Assembly (NCBI GenBank): GCA_947505055.1
Contig: CANNLO010000013.1
Span: 1 to 31,323 of the forward strand
DNA from: Methylococcaceae bacterium
GTDB taxonomy: Bacteria; Pseudomonadota; Gammaproteobacteria; Methylococcales; Methylomonadaceae
Length of the DNA: 31,323 nucleotides
Reading direction: 5' to 3'
In this document: piece after piece, positions 6,513-15,658 of the stretch
How positions within the stretch are numbered: the stretch's first letter is position 1
Layout of the letters: each line of letters starts with the position of its first letter
Notes under the pieces: model-generated
The model's database searches: none
Told to the model about the DNA's origin: nothing
What the model saw: the letters and a program-made list of their open reading frames with translations, nothing else
Made by a program: the position numbers and the translations under genes

Positions 6513-7752
6513 GTATTTTTGATTCTAAATTGGCAATACGGATTGCAGCTGGCGGGTGACTGTAATGGAACGCAGAATATAAAGGGTCCGGCGTTAAGGT
6601 GCTGGCGTTTTCTTCATAAAGTTTAACCAGTGAGCTGATCAGCTTTTCGGCTTTGGCATGGTTGGAGGCAAAATCATCGGCTTCAAATTCAAATTTGCGT
6701 TGAAAAAAGGCGCTGATGGGTTGCATAAAAAAGGTAAACGGTGAGGATACCAGCATAAATAACAATAATGCCGCTGCATGTGACGGCAGCTTGACGCCCA
6801 GTCCGGTGTAAAACCAATCCTGATCAATCAGCCAACCCAAAACCGCAAAACTGATTAGCGTCATGATGGCGGTAGCAATCAGCATTTTAATGGTGTGTTT
6901 GCATTTAAAATGCCCCAGTTCGTGTGCCAAAATCGCTTCCAGTTCTTCATCTTCCAAAGAGTTGATCAAAGTATCGTAAAACACGATGCGTTTGTTGTTA
7001 CCCAGACCGGTAAAGTAAGCGTTACCATGACCTGAACGTTTGGAACCGTCCATGATAAAAATACCCTGACTGTTAAAACCGCAACGGGCCAGCAAATCCT
7101 GAATACGATGTTTTAAGGAACCGTCTTCCATCGGGGTGAACTTATTAAATAACGGTGCGATAACGGTAGGGAACAGCCAGCTCATCAACAAGGAAAAACT
7201 CATCAAGATGCCCCAGGCCCATAACCACCATAAGGAACCGATGCTGTCCATGACCCAGAGAATCAAAGCCAGCAAAGGCAGGCCGATAGCCGCACCCAAA
7301 GCCAGTTGCAGCAATTGATCTTTGATGAATTGTTGTTTGGTGCTTTTGTTAAAGCCAAATTTTTCTTCGATCACAAAGGTTTGGTAAACGCTGGTCGGGA
7401 TGTCAACCAAAGTCATCACTAAAAAAACACTGGCGACTGCAAGCAAGCCGGCTAGTAATGGATTGGCAATTGAGGAGGTCCAGAATTCGAAAGCCAGATT
7501 AATGCCGCCGCCGATGGTCAGAAACAATAGAATCACAACGCCGAGAATACTGTCTATATTGCCGATTCTGCTTTTTTCCAGGGTGTAATCGGCGGCTTTC
7601 TGGTGCGCTTCAAGCGACACGGTATCTTTAAATGCTAAAGGCACGTCGGGGCGGTGCTTGGCAACATAAGCGGCGTGTCTTTTGGCCAGCCAAAACTCTA
7701 CTGAAAAGGAAAGGGTTAAGGCGAATAAAAAAATGAGGGTAAAGCTATTCAT
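6505..7752 (-). CDS. M48 family metalloprotease (Ste24/CAAX protease-like)
   Basis: A 415-residue integral membrane zinc protease. Several membrane segments (about 3-20, 62-90, 100-120, 145-170 and 172-200) precede the catalytic motif HELGH at 277-281. The third ligand is expected in the FEFEADDFA segment near 350. More membrane helices lie between them (about 287-345). The architecture matches the Ste24p-like M48A subfamily, which in bacteria is probably used for membrane protein quality control because CAAX prenylation is absent. It is upstream of rsgA with an 8-bp overlap and divergent from orn, with 88 bp between the two starts. Confidence 0.92.
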   Translation of the reverse strand: MNSFTLIFLFALTLSFSVEFWLAKRHAAYVAKHRPDVPLAFKDTVSLEAHQKAADYTLEKSRIGNIDSILGVVILLFLTIGGGINLAFEFWTSSIANPLLAGLLAVASVFLVMTLVDIPTSVYQTFVIEEKFGFNKSTKQQFIKDQLLQLALGAAIGLPLLALILWVMDSIGSLWWLWAWGILMSFSLLMSWLFPTVIAPLFNKFTPMEDGSLKHRIQDLLARCGFNSQGIFIMDGSKRSGHGNAYFTGLGNNKRIVFYDTLINSLEDEELEAILAHELGHFKCKHTIKMLIATAIMTLISFAVLGWLIDQDWFYTGLGVKLPSHAAALLLFMLVSSPFTFFMQPISAFFQRKFEFEADDFASNHAKAEKLISSLVKLYEENASTLTPDPLYSAFHYSHPPAAIRIANLESKIRV

Positions 7753-7840
7753 GAGCTGATTTCTTTAAAGTTTAAGAGTTAGACGTTCCAATTCGCCAAT
7801 GCTACACTAACCGCCACCTTGAACACAACGGAATCAATAA

Positions 7841-8386
7841 ATGGCACAGGACATATCGCATCTTATCTGGATAGATCTCGAAATGACCGGACTAGACCCG
7901 GACAACAATGTCATTATCGAGATAGCGACGATTATTACTGATAAAGACTTGAACATTCTGGCACAAGGGCCAGTATTGGCAGTACATCAGGCGGATGACA
8001 CGCTGGCTAAAATGGATGACTGGAATCAGAAGCATCATGGTGAATCTGGCTTAGTGACACGTGTTAAAGCGTCAACTATTGATGTCAACGAAGCTGAACG
8101 CTTAACCCTTAAATTTTTAGAGCAGTGGGTTCCTGCAAATACTTCGCCGATTTGCGGCAACAGTATCGGTCAGGATCGTCGTTTTTTGTATCGCTATATG
8201 CCCAAACTCGAAGCGTATTTTCATTATCGTAATATCGATGTTTCCACTGTAAAAGAATTGGCGGCCAGATGGGCGCCCCAAGTTAAAGACGGCTTTAATA
8301 AAGCGTCAACGCATCAGGCACTGGAAGATATTATCGAATCCATTGAAGAACTGCGTTATTACCGTGAGCACTTCATTAAGTTCTAA
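7841..8386 (+). CDS. orn: Oligoribonuclease
   Basis: A 181-residue DEDDh 3'-5' exonuclease that degrades 2-5 nt RNAs and pGpG to mononucleotides. It is essential in many gammaproteobacteria and closes cyclic-di-GMP turnover. Motif I is [10 protein letters not shown] (Asp12, Glu14); [12 protein letters not shown] gives the second Asp; THQALEDI gives the active-site His and the last Asp. The length equals the E. coli enzyme. CGGAA precedes the ATG by about 8 nt. It heads the orn-crcB-serS run. Confidence 0.97.
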   Translation: MAQDISHLIWIDLEMTGLDPDNNVIIEIATIITDKDLNILAQGPVLAVHQADDTLAKMDDWNQKHHGESGLVTRVKASTIDVNEAERLTLKFLEQWVPANTSPICGNSIGQDRRFLYRYMPKLEAYFHYRNIDVSTVKELAARWAPQVKDGFNKASTHQALEDIIESIEELRYYREHFIKF

Positions 8387-8389
8387 GGT

Positions 8390-9097
8390 ATGAATCAAAT
8401 TATTGCGATTGCTCTGGGTGGCTCGTTTGGTGCTGTCATTCGATTTCTGGTTTCTTCAGGGATTTATCAGTGGCTCGGACGTGGCTTTCCGTATGGAACG
8501 TTAGTCGTCAACGTGATGGGTTCTTTTATGCTCGGCTTGCTGACCGAATCGCTGATGATGCAACGTATAACCAGTACCTTTGAATATCGGGCCGCCATCC
8601 TGGTAGGCTTTATTGGCGCATTTACAACTTTCTCTACGTTCTCTTTGGAAACTTTTTATTTAATTGAGCAAGGCCAGTTAAGCAAAGCGGCATTGAATAT
8701 CTTGAGCAGCGTCAGTGCTTGTGTCTTTGCCATCTGGATCGGTTTGCTGTGCGGCCGGGGATTGTTTTATTATTCAGAGGGTGTATTTCAGTGGTCCGGC
8801 GGCATTATTCCTTATGCATTGATGACCATTAACGCCTTGGGCGCCTTTTTAATCAGTATCATAGCCACTGTTTTGTTGCAAAAAGTGGCGCTTTCCGTGG
8901 AATACCGTGTTGTCCTGACCGTGATTTTGGTCGGCGTTTTCTTAACCCTGTCCGGTTTGTATCTACTGCTGTTTTTGGTAGAAAAGGGTTATTCATTCGA
9001 TACCCATCTGAACCTGATGCTGGGTACTTTTGTCAGTAATGGTCTTATATGCATCCTTGTTATTTGGATGGGCTTGCTGATAGGGAGGCAGGTTTAA
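8390..9097 (+). CDS. crcB: Double-domain CrcB (Fluc) fluoride channel fusion
   Basis: CrcB proteins export fluoride and are normally about 125 residues, working as antiparallel dimers. This one has 235 residues. The first half (1-124) is canonical: GGSFGAVIRF, GTLVVNVMGSF and GFIGAFTTFSTFS. The second half (about 130-235) is a diverged copy: FQWSGGIIPYALMTINALGAF aligns with YQWLGRGFPYGTLVVNVMGSF and keeps the Asn, but the FTTFSTF element has become FLTLSGLYL. I count four helices in the first half and three in the second, because helix 1 of the second copy appears merged with helix 4 of the first. The start is 3 nt after the orn stop, with no well-placed ribosome site, so translation is probably coupled. 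Confidence 0.9.
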   Translation: MNQIIAIALGGSFGAVIRFLVSSGIYQWLGRGFPYGTLVVNVMGSFMLGLLTESLMMQRITSTFEYRAAILVGFIGAFTTFSTFSLETFYLIEQGQLSKAALNILSSVSACVFAIWIGLLCGRGLFYYSEGVFQWSGGIIPYALMTINALGAFLISIIATVLLQKVALSVEYRVVLTVILVGVFLTLSGLYLLLFLVEKGYSFDTHLNLMLGTFVSNGLICILVIWMGLLIGRQV

Positions 9098-9128
9098 CCC
9101 TTTCCCTTTAATCAATTTTTAATTTTAA

Positions 9129-10414
<1,286 letters not shown>

Positions 10415-10415
<1 letters not shown>

Positions 10416-10433
10416 CTAAAGCCTTACTTTAGT
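10415..10433. terminator. Weak terminator between serS and the DUF1640-like gene
   Basis: ACTAAAG-CCTTA-CTTTAGT forms a 7-bp stem with a 5-nt loop, followed by a short T run (TTATCG). It is in the 27-bp gap between two convergent genes. Confidence 0.45.
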
Positions 10434-10442
10434 TTATCGCGC

Positions 10443-10772
10443 TTAAATAACCGAACTTAATTTAATCAACAGTGCTGCAATCAGGGCGGTTTGCAGCACA
10501 CTGACACCCACTACCCAGCGCACTAATTCGGCTTTAGTTTCAACTATTTTTAATTCGGTGTCTTTGATACGTGATTCCAATCGAAATTCGAGCTCCTTCA
10601 AGTCTCGCTTAGTGGCTAAGTCATCCAATTGATAATGATGCTTGGCTTGTTCAAGCGTCGTATTAATCGTGGTTTTTTGTAGCCAAGTTATTGCTTCAGC
10701 TTGCTCTTCGCTAAAGCCAACGTTTTTTAGTTCCTTGATAAACTCGTGTGTATCAAAAGTTATCGTGCTCAT
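10443..10772 (-). CDS. DUF1640-like coiled-coil membrane protein
   Basis: A protein of about 109 residues from the chosen start, MSTITFDTHEFIKELKNVG, which is the characteristic beginning of DUF1640/CCDC90-like proteins. An in-frame ATG nine codons earlier (10799) would give 118 residues; the shorter form is preferred because AGG lies about 10 nt before it and the family begins with this motif. The middle (about 45-85) is a charged heptad-like coiled coil (ATKRDLKELEFRLESRI). The C-terminal 22 residues form one membrane helix (VVGVSVLQTALIAALLI). The eukaryotic relatives include the MCUR1 family, but the bacterial function is not known. Confidence 0.8.
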   Translation of the reverse strand: MSTITFDTHEFIKELKNVGFSEEQAEAITWLQKTTINTTLEQAKHHYQLDDLATKRDLKELEFRLESRIKDTELKIVETKAELVRWVVGVSVLQTALIAALLIKLSSVI

Positions 10773-10831
10773 TACAAAGCGCCTAATAATTTTGTGCACA
10801 TGAAATTAAACCTAAGATTATAACTACTTCT

Positions 10832-11470
10832 TTATTTTAAAAGAAAAGAAATGGTACGAAATACCTCAGCAAACATCTCATGGGTTAGTCGTTTAGTCTG
10901 CACGTTGTAGCGACTGCTGTGGTAAGAATCAACCAGCGTTCGACCTTCCGGCAACACATGTTGGGCATTATGGGCAAATTTGGCGCTGCTTTGTTTTAAT
11001 CCGTAGGCTTTTAATACCGCCTGATGGGCAACCAAACCTAAAGCCAGGATGACTGCCTGTTCAGGCAGGGTTTTTAATTCTGCCGCCAAATAATGATTGC
11101 ATTGCTTGATTTCAGTGGTAGTCGGTTTGTTTTGTGGTGGGAGGCATTTAACTGCATTGGTGATCCGGCAGTTCTTAAGCACCAGGCCATCGGTCAAGGA
11201 CTCGGACTTTATCTGATTACTGTATCCAAACTCGTAAAGCGCTTCATACAACAATAATCCAGCATAGTCACCGGTAAACGGCCTGCCGGTGGCATTGGCG
11301 CCATGCATTCCCGGTGCCAATCCGACTATGAGTAATTGGGCCCCACTATCGCCAAACGGTGCAACCGGGCGGGAATGATAATCCGGATGCTTTTGTTTAA
11401 CCACGCATAGAAACTCATCCAGCCGTTTACATTGTCTGCAATTTTGATCGAATAGCGGTTTTGAATACAT
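10832..11470 (-). CDS. Uracil-DNA glycosylase, family 5 (UDGb) type
   Basis: A 212-residue base-excision repair enzyme. The motif GLAPGMHGANATGRPFTGDY (50-69) is typical of family 5 (thermophilic UDGb-like) glycosylases, which remove uracil and some other deaminated bases. The second active-site motif is HSSRYN (184-189). Cys11 and Cys14, with Cys101 and Cys109, are likely iron-sulfur ligands. It follows the GIY-YIG gene on the same strand and precedes the DUF1640-like gene by 32 bp; no functional link between them is established. Confidence 0.9.
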   Translation of the reverse strand: MYSKPLFDQNCRQCKRLDEFLCVVKQKHPDYHSRPVAPFGDSGAQLLIVGLAPGMHGANATGRPFTGDYAGLLLYEALYEFGYSNQIKSESLTDGLVLKNCRITNAVKCLPPQNKPTTTEIKQCNHYLAAELKTLPEQAVILALGLVAHQAVLKAYGLKQSSAKFAHNAQHVLPEGRTLVDSYHSSRYNVQTKRLTHEMFAEVFRTISFLLK

Positions 11471-11513
11471 GTTTTGATTAACTTGATTGTTGATGCCGAT
11501 GTTAGTGGTTTAT

Positions 11514-11786
11514 TTACAATGAGAAATTGTGTACTTGATTTCCTTCAGAAGCCAGCAATTGCAATTTCTCCAGTCTGGGCAATTTTTTTATGGCGATTTC
11601 CCGTTTGCTGGCGGAACTCCGGTCATGACCGATCTCGACATAAACCAACTGTTTAGGTTGTCTACCACGGAAATATTTGGCGCCCTGTTTTTCTGCATGC
11701 TGACTAAAGCGCCGCGCAACATCAACGGTAATGCCGGTATAAAGAGTCTCGTCACTACAAAGGATGATGTAAACCTGCCATGTCAT
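11514..11786 (-). CDS. GIY-YIG domain protein, UPF0213 type
   Basis: A 90-residue single-domain protein. The signature strands VYIILCSD and LYTGIT are the GIY/YIG equivalents, followed by RRFSQHAEKQGAKYFRGRQP with the conserved Arg and the later Glu in SKREIAIKKL. Members resemble E. coli YhbQ and are presumed nucleases, but the biochemistry of the stand-alone forms is limited. Its ATG overlaps the stop of the truncated ATPase frame (ATGA at 11783-11786), so translation may depend on that upstream frame. Confidence 0.9.
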   Translation of the reverse strand: MTWQVYIILCSDETLYTGITVDVARRFSQHAEKQGAKYFRGRQPKQLVYVEIGHDRSSASKREIAIKKLPRLEKLQLLASEGNQVHNFSL

Positions 11787-12181
11787 TGTGTTACTCGATC
11801 GCTAAAAATCTGAACTACCAAACTTCCATCCAGATATTCATCCAGCAACACTGCAGTGACGATGGAGATGCCTGCAAGCAAATCGGAGCCAAAGTTTCCC
11901 TGGAATAATTTTTCGATGAGCTGAAAAACAAAAGGAATACTACCCAACGCCAAAACCATAAGTAATGGCACTTGCACCAATGAAGTAGAAAAACCAAGGT
12001 GGCCCTGATATAAACTTGAAATTGCTGAGGCCAAGTTAGTATTAATGTCCAATGTATAATGTGCGTGATTTATATCCAAGGCCTGCTTTAACAGCAGGTA
12101 GCCACCAATGCCGAGTACAGTTAAAAGGGCAATAATATTTTCAGTGCTTGAATGTACGATTGTTGATTTCTTGTCCGTCAT
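11783..12181 (-). pseudogene. Truncated heavy-metal P-type ATPase (N-terminal membrane part only)
   Basis: A 132-residue frame from the likely start MTDKKSTIVHSSTENI. It contains two or three membrane segments, and the segment FGSDLLAGISIVTAVLLDEY followed by LDGSLVV is characteristic of the first transmembrane helices of P1B-type ATPases. Just after GSLVV the similarity stops and the frame ends QIFSDRVTQ. The phosphorylation (DKTGT), actuator and nucleotide-binding parts are missing, and a full gene would have more than 600 residues. A start 30 codons upstream is possible, but it would read through the carbonic anhydrase terminator. A deletion has probably joined this fragment to the GIY-YIG gene. 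Confidence 0.7.
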
Positions 12182-12258
12182 CGTTTTTAGTATCGAAAGA
12201 TGGTTACGTCCCGGCCTCAGTTGACGGTAGTGAAAAGGGTTAGCCAGATCGCTACAAA

Positions 12259-12286
12259 AGGCGCGAAGCATAAAAGCTTCGCGCCT
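12259..12286 (-). terminator. Rho-independent terminator of the carbonic anhydrase gene
   Basis: AGGCGCGAAGC-ATAAAA-GCTTCGCGCCT is an 11-bp perfect stem with a 6-nt loop. In minus-strand reading it is followed by TTTTGTAG. It lies 34 bp past the carbonic anhydrase stop. Confidence 0.8.
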
Positions 12287-12319
12287 GCTTTGCTCAATAA
12301 ATTTTTTTACATGCCAGCT

Positions 12320-12901
12320 TTAGCAGACCTTGCCGGCTTCAGTCGCTGCAGGGACTTCAATTAAGCGACCTGAAGCGCAATCATAAATATAGCCATAAAC
12401 AGGAATATCGGAAGGTACCAGTGGATGATTCTTGATGCGGATAACATCTTCCAAAACGCTTTCTTGTTGGTCTTTAATGGTCAACCAATCAATATAGTTG
12501 CCTTCCGCAGAGCCTGGACCTTCACCGTCATCATGCCAGCCATTGGAGTCAATAGAAGATGTTTTTAAGCTACTGTTTAACAGTCTGCGCATTATTTCAT
12601 CGGTAAACAGCTCCATTCCGCAATTGGTATGATGAATAACAAACCACTCACGGGTTCCTAATAATTTATAAGAAATAACCAAGGAGCGGATGGCATCGTC
12701 ACTGGCACGACCGCCAGCATTACGTATGACATGTGCATCACCTTCAGATAGACCGGCATACTTGGCAGGATCTAAACGGGCGTCCATGCAGGTCAAAATT
12801 GCAAAATGTCTTGCTGGTGGCAAAGCTAACTCACCTTTATCGCCAAAATCATTTACATAATCTCTATTGGCAGCTAAAACTTCAGTTAAAATTTTACTCA
12901 T
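12320..12901 (-). CDS. Beta-class carbonic anhydrase
   Basis: A 193-residue zinc enzyme interconverting carbon dioxide and bicarbonate. CMDARLDP supplies zinc ligand Cys38 with the Asp40-Arg42 dyad, and IHHTNC supplies His91 and Cys94. [18 protein letters not shown] is the usual substrate-site segment. A longer open frame starts at 13027, but [16 protein letters not shown] at 12901 has GAGAGG about 8 nt upstream and matches the family's beginning, so it is preferred. The gene is divergent from a TetR regulator, with two palindromes between them. In a C1 or autotrophic cell it could supply bicarbonate for carboxylation. Confidence 0.92.
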   Translation of the reverse strand: MSKILTEVLAANRDYVNDFGDKGELALPPARHFAILTCMDARLDPAKYAGLSEGDAHVIRNAGGRASDDAIRSLVISYKLLGTREWFVIHHTNCGMELFTDEIMRRLLNSSLKTSSIDSNGWHDDGEGPGSAEGNYIDWLTIKDQQESVLEDVIRIKNHPLVPSDIPVYGYIYDCASGRLIEVPAATEAGKVC

Positions 12902-12949
12902 AAACACACCTCTCATTATTATTATTGGTTCATAAAAAACCGCTTGTTG

Positions 12950-12992
12950 CTTATCATTAAACGATAAGGAAACCAAACGGCACTTATAGTGC
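12950..12992. promoter_or_regulatory. Two inverted repeats in the carbonic anhydrase / TetR divergent region
   Basis: CTTATC-N7-GATAAG at 12950-12968 and GCACT-TAT-AGTGC at 12980-12992. Both lie between the two divergent starts. The regulator encoded next door is a plausible ligand for one of them; this is inference from position. Confidence 0.4.
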
Positions 12993-13077
12993 ACTTTAGA
13001 GTTTACCTGAATAATGTCAGCTTTCAAATAATGATTAGGCTATACAATACAAATCTAATGCTGAAAAAGGAGCAAAA

Positions 13078-13665
13078 ATGGCAAGACGAAACGAACACAG
13101 TTTGGATGAAATCAGGGGAATGATATTGAATGCCGCTGAATCCATAATCATCAATGAAGGTTATTCAGCCTTAACGGTGCGTAAAGTAACCCAAAAAATC
13201 GGTTATACCGTTGCCAGTATTTATATGGTTTTTACCAGTATGGCCGAGTTGGTACTGCAGATTAAAATTAGTACTCTAGCTGATCTTAGTAAAAAACTGC
13301 AACTAGTACCTAATGCTAATCCTGAACAGCATATAAACGAACTGGCCAACACTTATTTGCATTTTGCTGTCAAAAATTATAACCGTTGGAGCATGATTTA
13401 TATGCTCAACGGCCAATCCAATGAAGAGTATCAACAAATCACAAATCAGCTTTACAGTTCGATAGAAACTGATCTGGCACTACTTGTGCGCAATTGTTCC
13501 CCGCAACTTATCAAACAGGCTGCAAGAACACTATGGAACAGTATTCACGGAATTTGCAGTCTGTCTCTAACCGACTTGGAGAAGGTTGATATTCATGATG
13601 TAGAAAAGGACATTAAATTACTGGTAGATAATTTTGTCGCTGGCTGGAAATATAAGAGCCCCTAA
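13078..13665 (+). CDS. TetR/AcrR-family transcriptional regulator
   Basis: A 195-residue regulator. The N-terminal helix-turn-helix (about 10-58) reads ILNAAESIIINEGYSALTVR, then KVTQKIGYTVASIYMVFTS, a standard TetR pattern. The C-terminal part (from about 80) has the aromatic WSMIYMLNG segment and LWNSIHGICSLSL, resembling the TetR_C_13 WHG-type ligand domain. AAGGAGC is 6-8 nt before the ATG. It is divergent from the carbonic anhydrase gene and may regulate it or itself. The ligand cannot be inferred. Confidence 0.88.
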   Translation: MARRNEHSLDEIRGMILNAAESIIINEGYSALTVRKVTQKIGYTVASIYMVFTSMAELVLQIKISTLADLSKKLQLVPNANPEQHINELANTYLHFAVKNYNRWSMIYMLNGQSNEEYQQITNQLYSSIETDLALLVRNCSPQLIKQAARTLWNSIHGICSLSLTDLEKVDIHDVEKDIKLLVDNFVAGWKYKSP

Positions 13666-13809
13666 AAAATACAAAGCAATCACATCTTCCAAAGAATAAG
13701 TCCTTAATAACACATGACATGCGGCAAAATAATGATGCTTTGGAGCGCATTTTAAATTGCCTATAAAAATTTACTAATAAACAAAGTAGATTTTGAATCT
13801 ATTCTTTTA

Positions 13810-13825
13810 CTTAACTGATGTTAAG
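13810..13825. promoter_or_regulatory. Small hairpin or operator CTTAAC-TGAT-GTTAAG
   Basis: A perfect 6-bp inverted repeat with a 4-nt loop, about 145 bp before the hypothetical gene. It lacks a T tract, so it is not a typical terminator. Confidence 0.25.
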
Positions 13826-13954
13826 CACTTGTCTCCCAAAAAGTGTATTATTTTGGAATGGAAAAGAGAAATTTTGTTATACACAGACTGCCCGATCTGT
13901 AATTGAAGTGGTCAGGTAAACTAAATTATGAACAATGAGCCGACAGGACATGCA

Positions 13955-14467
13955 ATGAATACTGAGCTTACATTACTGAATTCCCTGGAAGATGCCCAAG
14001 GAAGAAACCCTCTTGAATTCCCTTTTGGATTTTATATTGAAGACAACTATACCTATAGTAGCGGTGGCAGTTTCTTTTGGTATAAAACCGAACACGAAAT
14101 GCAACAGGCCATTCAAAATGATTTGATAGATGCACTTTCTGAAGGTACTGGCGATGCCATTAGCTCAGTCAAAGCAGAGATTGCTAGTCTCATCGAAAAA
14201 TCCTCCCCCCTTATTGCCGATGCTGATCATTTATTGAATGGCCTGAATACCTTTTTAAGTGAAATTGAATTACGACTCCAGTTTCTGGGCTCATTTGAAG
14301 AACTGTGTAAAGGCAAAAATGAATGGTCGAAATATCTTCGTGAAGAATTCAGGGAAGGCAATCTGGAAGATTTAGAAGAAGATGTGTCTTCTAAAAAATT
14401 ACAGAGTTCGATCAAGAAAAACGAGCAAGAAGATTTTGCCGAATTTGTGTCTGAATATTTAATCTAG
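13955..14467 (+). CDS. Hypothetical acidic protein
   Basis: About 170 residues from the preferred start MNTELTLLNSLEDAQGRNPL, which has AGGA 7 nt upstream. An in-frame ATG nine codons earlier (13928) has a poorer ribosome site. I do not recognise a family. The N-terminal part (FPFGFYIEDNYTYSSGGSFF) is aromatic and the following HEMQQAIQNDLIDAL looks helical. The C-terminal 60 residues are strongly acidic and charged (EEFREGNLEDLEEDVSSKK) and probably helical. No signal peptide or membrane segment is seen. It stands alone with about 260 bp before it and 100 bp after it. Confidence 0.6.
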   Translation: MNTELTLLNSLEDAQGRNPLEFPFGFYIEDNYTYSSGGSFFWYKTEHEMQQAIQNDLIDALSEGTGDAISSVKAEIASLIEKSSPLIADADHLLNGLNTFLSEIELRLQFLGSFEELCKGKNEWSKYLREEFREGNLEDLEEDVSSKKLQSSIKKNEQEDFAEFVSEYLI

Positions 14468-14569
14468 TGTTATTGATCTTTGTTTGTATGCAAATTTAGC
14501 AGGGGCAGGCAGGGTGATAATATCAGTTTTGATATCCTATAAAGGTTGTTTTTCAAGGAGTAACCGGTT

Positions 14570-14914
14570 ATGAATAATTATCAAGATTACAATAAAGATT
14601 CCGAGGTCGATAGACTGATTGTAGTAGCAGTTCATCTGGGTGGTATTTTCTTCGGATTCATTCCGGCCTTGTTGGTTTATCTGGTAAAAAATGACGGCTG
14701 GATAAAAAGCAATGCAAGAAATGCGTTGAATTGGCAACTCACAACTCTGATCTACTTCGGGATCTGTTGGGCACTGGTATTCATAATTATTGGGTTGTTT
14801 CTCCCGTGGTTAATAGTTGTATTGAATATTGTTTTTAGCTTGGTTGCGGCAATTCGGTCAAGTAAAGGCGAGGAATATATATATCCGCTGTCTTTTGAAT
14901 TCATAAAATCATAA
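14570..14914 (+). CDS. DUF4870-type small membrane protein
   Basis: 114 residues with a short polar N-terminus (NNYQDYNKDSEVDRLIVVA) and the DUF4870 pattern HLGGIFFGFIPALLVYLVKN, then NARNALNWQ, then two further hydrophobic helices (LIYFGICWALVFIIIGLF and LIVVLNIVFSLVAAI). This family is Tic20-like in membrane topology and has no established function in bacteria. A strong AAGGAG precedes the start. It is 13 bp before the CWC gene and probably in one operon with it. Confidence 0.85.
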   Translation: MNNYQDYNKDSEVDRLIVVAVHLGGIFFGFIPALLVYLVKNDGWIKSNARNALNWQLTTLIYFGICWALVFIIIGLFLPWLIVVLNIVFSLVAAIRSSKGEEYIYPLSFEFIKS

Positions 14915-14926
14915 ATACCTGCATTA

Positions 14927-15136
14927 ATGGAAACAGTTGGCGATGGCAGGACACTAAAAAGAAAGCGCTGTTCACTCTGCAATGAAGTTCTGGTTTGTGG
15001 TGGCTATGAAGCGGGGGAATCATGTTGGTGTGCGGACTATCCACCGATTATGCCCCTTGATATTGAAAATGACTGCCTGTGTGAAGCTTGTCTTAGCAGT
15101 GCCATACAAATAAAATTGCAAAAAATCTTAAAATAG
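14927..15136 (+). CDS. Cysteine-rich CWC family protein
   Basis: A 69-residue protein with nine Cys. The ordered pattern CSLCNEVLVCGGYEAGESCW, then CADYPP, then CLCEACL matches the Cysteine-rich_CWC family, presumed to bind zinc or another metal. Function is unknown. It directly follows the DUF4870 gene. No signal peptide is seen, so it is likely cytosolic. Confidence 0.8.
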   Translation: METVGDGRTLKRKRCSLCNEVLVCGGYEAGESCWCADYPPIMPLDIENDCLCEACLSSAIQIKLQKILK

Positions 15137-15190
15137 GGAAAATTCTAAGGGAATTCCCCTAACTAACTCATCACTAATGCCTTTACGAAG

Positions 15191-15394
15191 TTATTCACAA
15201 AGTCTGATGATATGTTCTAAAAACTTATACCCATTCTTGCGCTCGTTCCATATTTCACCTTCCCATGAACCTGTATTGTTGATGCTCTCCCACATTCTGG
15301 AATAAAAGTTAGCATCATGGCGACGCGAGTTGAGCATGCGTGGATTTTTACCAATAATATCTTTATTGGAGTAGCCGGTGAGCTTTGTAAATGT
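15191..15394 (-). pseudogene. PAS-domain fragment of a sensor or GGDEF/EAL-type protein
   Basis: Read on the minus strand, the frame encodes FTKLTGYSNKDIIGKNPRML, then NSRRHDANFYSRMWESIN, then NTGSWEGEIWNERKNGYKF, then LEHIIRLCE and a stop at 15191-15193. This is the classic PAS sequence found in PAS-GGDEF-EAL proteins (FTxITGYSxxEIIGxNPR ... FYxxMWxSI...G.W.GEIWNRRKNG). There is a stop just upstream of FTKL and the last residues do not continue the PAS fold, so both ends are broken. The parent's other domains are not nearby on this strand. Confidence 0.8.
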
Positions 15395-15658
15395 TTATGG
15401 TTTCTCGGGAGCGCATCTTAGTGTTCGAGAATCGATTGGTGAGGTTCTGGGTTTTGATTTTGGGTGTAATTTAGCACTTGGTTTGTCCGCATTTTTACCA
15501 TTAAAGGGAAAATCTGGAAAATATTATTATGACAGCAGAAATGATCACGGGATAATCAATCCCAAAAACCTCAGTTAATTTCATTAACCGTATAGGCATT
15601 TAGTAAGGTTCAGTTTATAGCTTTACGGATAATTACAAATGTCACCCGTCAACCTTAT

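Noticed and set aside
15378..15578. Plus-strand 66-codon frame
   Set aside because: No ribosome site, and it overlaps the edge of the minus-strand PAS relic. No recognisable protein.
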